This document shows positions 43,113 through 43,988 of a DNA stretch of 43,988 nt, piece after piece. A program made the position numbers and the translations under genes. The first letter of the stretch is position 1; each line of letters opens with the position of its first letter. The notes below the pieces were generated by a model. That model saw only the letters and a program-made list of their open reading frames with translations. It did not search any database and had not been told where the DNA came from. The stretch comes from Planctomycetota bacterium (GTDB taxonomy: Bacteria; Planctomycetota; Planctomycetia; Pirellulales; JADFKK01): contig JADFKK010000020.1 of assembly GCA_022564995.1 (NCBI GenBank), positions 1 through 43,988 on the forward strand. Reading direction: 5' to 3'.

Positions 43113-43442
43113 CTAGCCGTGCGATATCTCAAAGATGCACGTCTTCGCATCCCGAGCAACAAGTGATTCCGGGTGATCGAGTAGCTGCTTCAACCTGGGC
43201 ACGTCGTCAAGTTTGCCCACATGGGCGAGTGCCAGGAGACCCTGACGCACGAGAGTCGTGTCGTCGTCGTCGATGGCGGACATTGCCGCCGCGTGCAGGT
43301 TTGACGAAAAATCTGGAATGGCGTCGCAACCTTCTTGAACCATTCGCCCGTACGACTCCATCAAGAACGGCCGCTCAAACGCAGTCGGCCAATGCCGCGT
43401 AAGGAACTGCCATTCGTAGGATGAGCGAACTGGGTCAGTCAT
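43113..43442 (-). CDS. Small HEAT-like hypothetical protein
   Basis: This 109-residue cytoplasmic protein starts MTDPVRSSYEWQFLTRHWPT. Its C-terminal half (QGLLALAHVGKLDDVPRLKQ then LLDHPESLVARDA) looks like one or two HEAT-type helical repeats. Compact HEAT-like proteins of this size include contact-dependent or polymorphic-toxin immunity proteins, but no toxin is visible. The ATG at 43442 is preferred to a much longer frame reaching 43880, whose extra part shadows the membrane gene and transposase. It lies 38 bases after the truncated membrane gene's stop and may share its transcript. Confidence 0.65.
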   Translation of the reverse strand: MTDPVRSSYEWQFLTRHWPTAFERPFLMESYGRMVQEGCDAIPDFSSNLHAAAMSAIDDDDTTLVRQGLLALAHVGKLDDVPRLKQLLDHPESLVARDAKTCIFEISHG

Positions 43443-43480
43443 TTCACCACCACGACCTGCATCGACCAAGGTTTTCCCGA

Positions 43481-43687
43481 TCAATCGACTTGCGGACGGG
43501 CTGAGTCGATGATTGCAAACAGCGAGCCGAGGACGAACGCAACAAGCCAGATGTACGCGTTGAATTCGACAATCCTCGACCAGGAGCGAAATACGAGCGA
43601 TAATGAAACCGGAGAGATCACGGGCAGCGTGGAAATCCACACGGCTAGGCACGTGGTCAAGGCGGTAATCGCGGAGGCAACTAATCC
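43481..43687 (-). pseudogene. 5'-truncated gene for a small membrane protein
   Basis: Translating the minus strand from 43687 to the TGA at 43483-43481 gives about 68 residues with two hydrophobic spans: VASAITALTTCLAVWISTLP and YIWLVAFVLGSLFAIIDSA. There is no ATG; a stop codon lies immediately upstream (43690-43688). This position is close to where the IS1380-type element begins. It is most simply the 3' part of a membrane-protein gene cut by the insertion, or a short gene starting at a rare TTG/GTG. Confidence 0.5.
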
Positions 43688-43803
43688 TTAACCAAGCGTA
43701 CTCGTCTCGCTGAAAATACGAGAAAACTCGAAACCTTCCGTGGTTTTGCGGGTCTAATGGGTGTGAAGACAATCCCGTTACCGCGAAACATGGAGGGTTT
43801 CGA

Positions 43804-43988
43804 GTGAATACGATTATACGAAAACGGCTGAGGAAGGCCAAGCGACGGATCGAGCGGCGGCTGGAACGCGGCGATGGCAATCGGGGGCGGCCGATGTTGG
43901 CGGCGACGAACGTGCATTACGAGTTGGCGGAGAAAACCCGAGCGATTGGCGTCGGCGGAATCGGCTTGATGCATCGGCTGGCTGATCA
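43804..43988 (+). CDS. IS1380 family transposase, N-terminal part, runs past the window end
   Basis: From the GTG at 43804 the frame reads to the window end without a stop. It contains GNRGRPMLAATNVHYELA then EKTRAIGVGGIGLMHRLA, the N-terminal signature of IS1380-type DDE transposases (usual consensus NIHYEIADRxRGIxxGGIG). The DDE residues lie beyond the window. The element's left end must lie between about 43690 and 43803, near the truncated membrane gene, but its terminal repeat could not be fixed without the other end. Confidence 0.8.
   Translation, partial: MNTIIRKRLRKAKRRIERRLERGDGNRGRPMLAATNVHYELAEKTRAIGVGGIGLMHRLAD

Noticed and set aside
43113..43880. 255-codon minus-strand frame as one gene
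   Set aside because: Only the last 109 residues look like protein; the upstream part overlaps a better-supported membrane frame and the IS1380 transposase on the other strand.

Overview
The window looks like a chromosomal segment of a planctomycete (Planctomycetota, probably Pirellulales-like). The evidence is the high GC content and several families expanded in that phylum: paired DUF1552 and DUF1592/planctomycete cytochrome C genes, Tat-exported Gfo/Idh/MocA and NHL-propeller proteins, a formylglycine-generating-enzyme-like protein, DUF1573, a PEP-CTERM protein, an archaeal/eukaryote-type prolyl-tRNA synthetase and an IS1380 transposase. No rRNA, tRNA or CRISPR array was recognised. All family names come from reading motifs by eye; no database search was run.

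Layout. 1-2.1 kb: C-terminus of a sulfatase-modifying-factor-like protein, then a Tat-exported oxidoreductase. 2.1-4.6 kb: a minus-strand PEP-CTERM gene sits between a truncated REP-associated (IS200-like) transposase element with 31-bp terminal inverted repeats and a second, more decayed copy of that element. 4.6-13.1 kb: a minus-strand run of five genes encodes a membrane zinc-ribbon/GTPase protein, an atypical protein kinase, a membrane-anchored protein of unknown function, a von Willebrand A (vWA) protein and a PP2C-type phosphatase. The kinase, vWA and PP2C trio recalls E. coli YegI/YegL/YegK. 13.7-20.6 kb: a second minus-strand run is a Bat-type module (MoxR ATPase, DUF58, BatA-like vWA, a large vWA protein and a small two-helix membrane protein).

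21-27.2 kb, plus strand: proS, DUF4416, DUF1573 and a lipoprotein that joins a nucleotidase-like domain to a four-haem cytochrome c554-like domain. A 194-bp MITE-like insertion with a 9-bp target duplication lies before the lipoprotein gene. 27.2-33.2 kb: a glycan cluster on both strands (FkbM methyltransferase, methyltransferase-like protein, GT2 and two GT4 glycosyltransferases, sulfotransferase), consistent with synthesis of a decorated, possibly sulfated surface polysaccharide. 33.5-41.7 kb: a probable decayed gene, the DUF1552/DUF1592 pair, a protein made of four tandem 75-residue Trp-rich repeats, and an NHL-propeller protein. 41.8-44 kb: an exported conserved hypothetical, a HEAT-like small protein, a 5'-truncated membrane gene and the start of an IS1380 transposase that runs out of the window.

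A second theme is intergenic DNA rich in palindromes. At least four families recur here, and several copies overlap the stop codon of the neighbouring gene, so the repeat supplies the last codons or the stop. The most interesting candidates for new biology are the five-gene kinase/phosphatase/vWA/GTPase module, the stop-codon-associated palindromes and the Trp-rich repeat protein.
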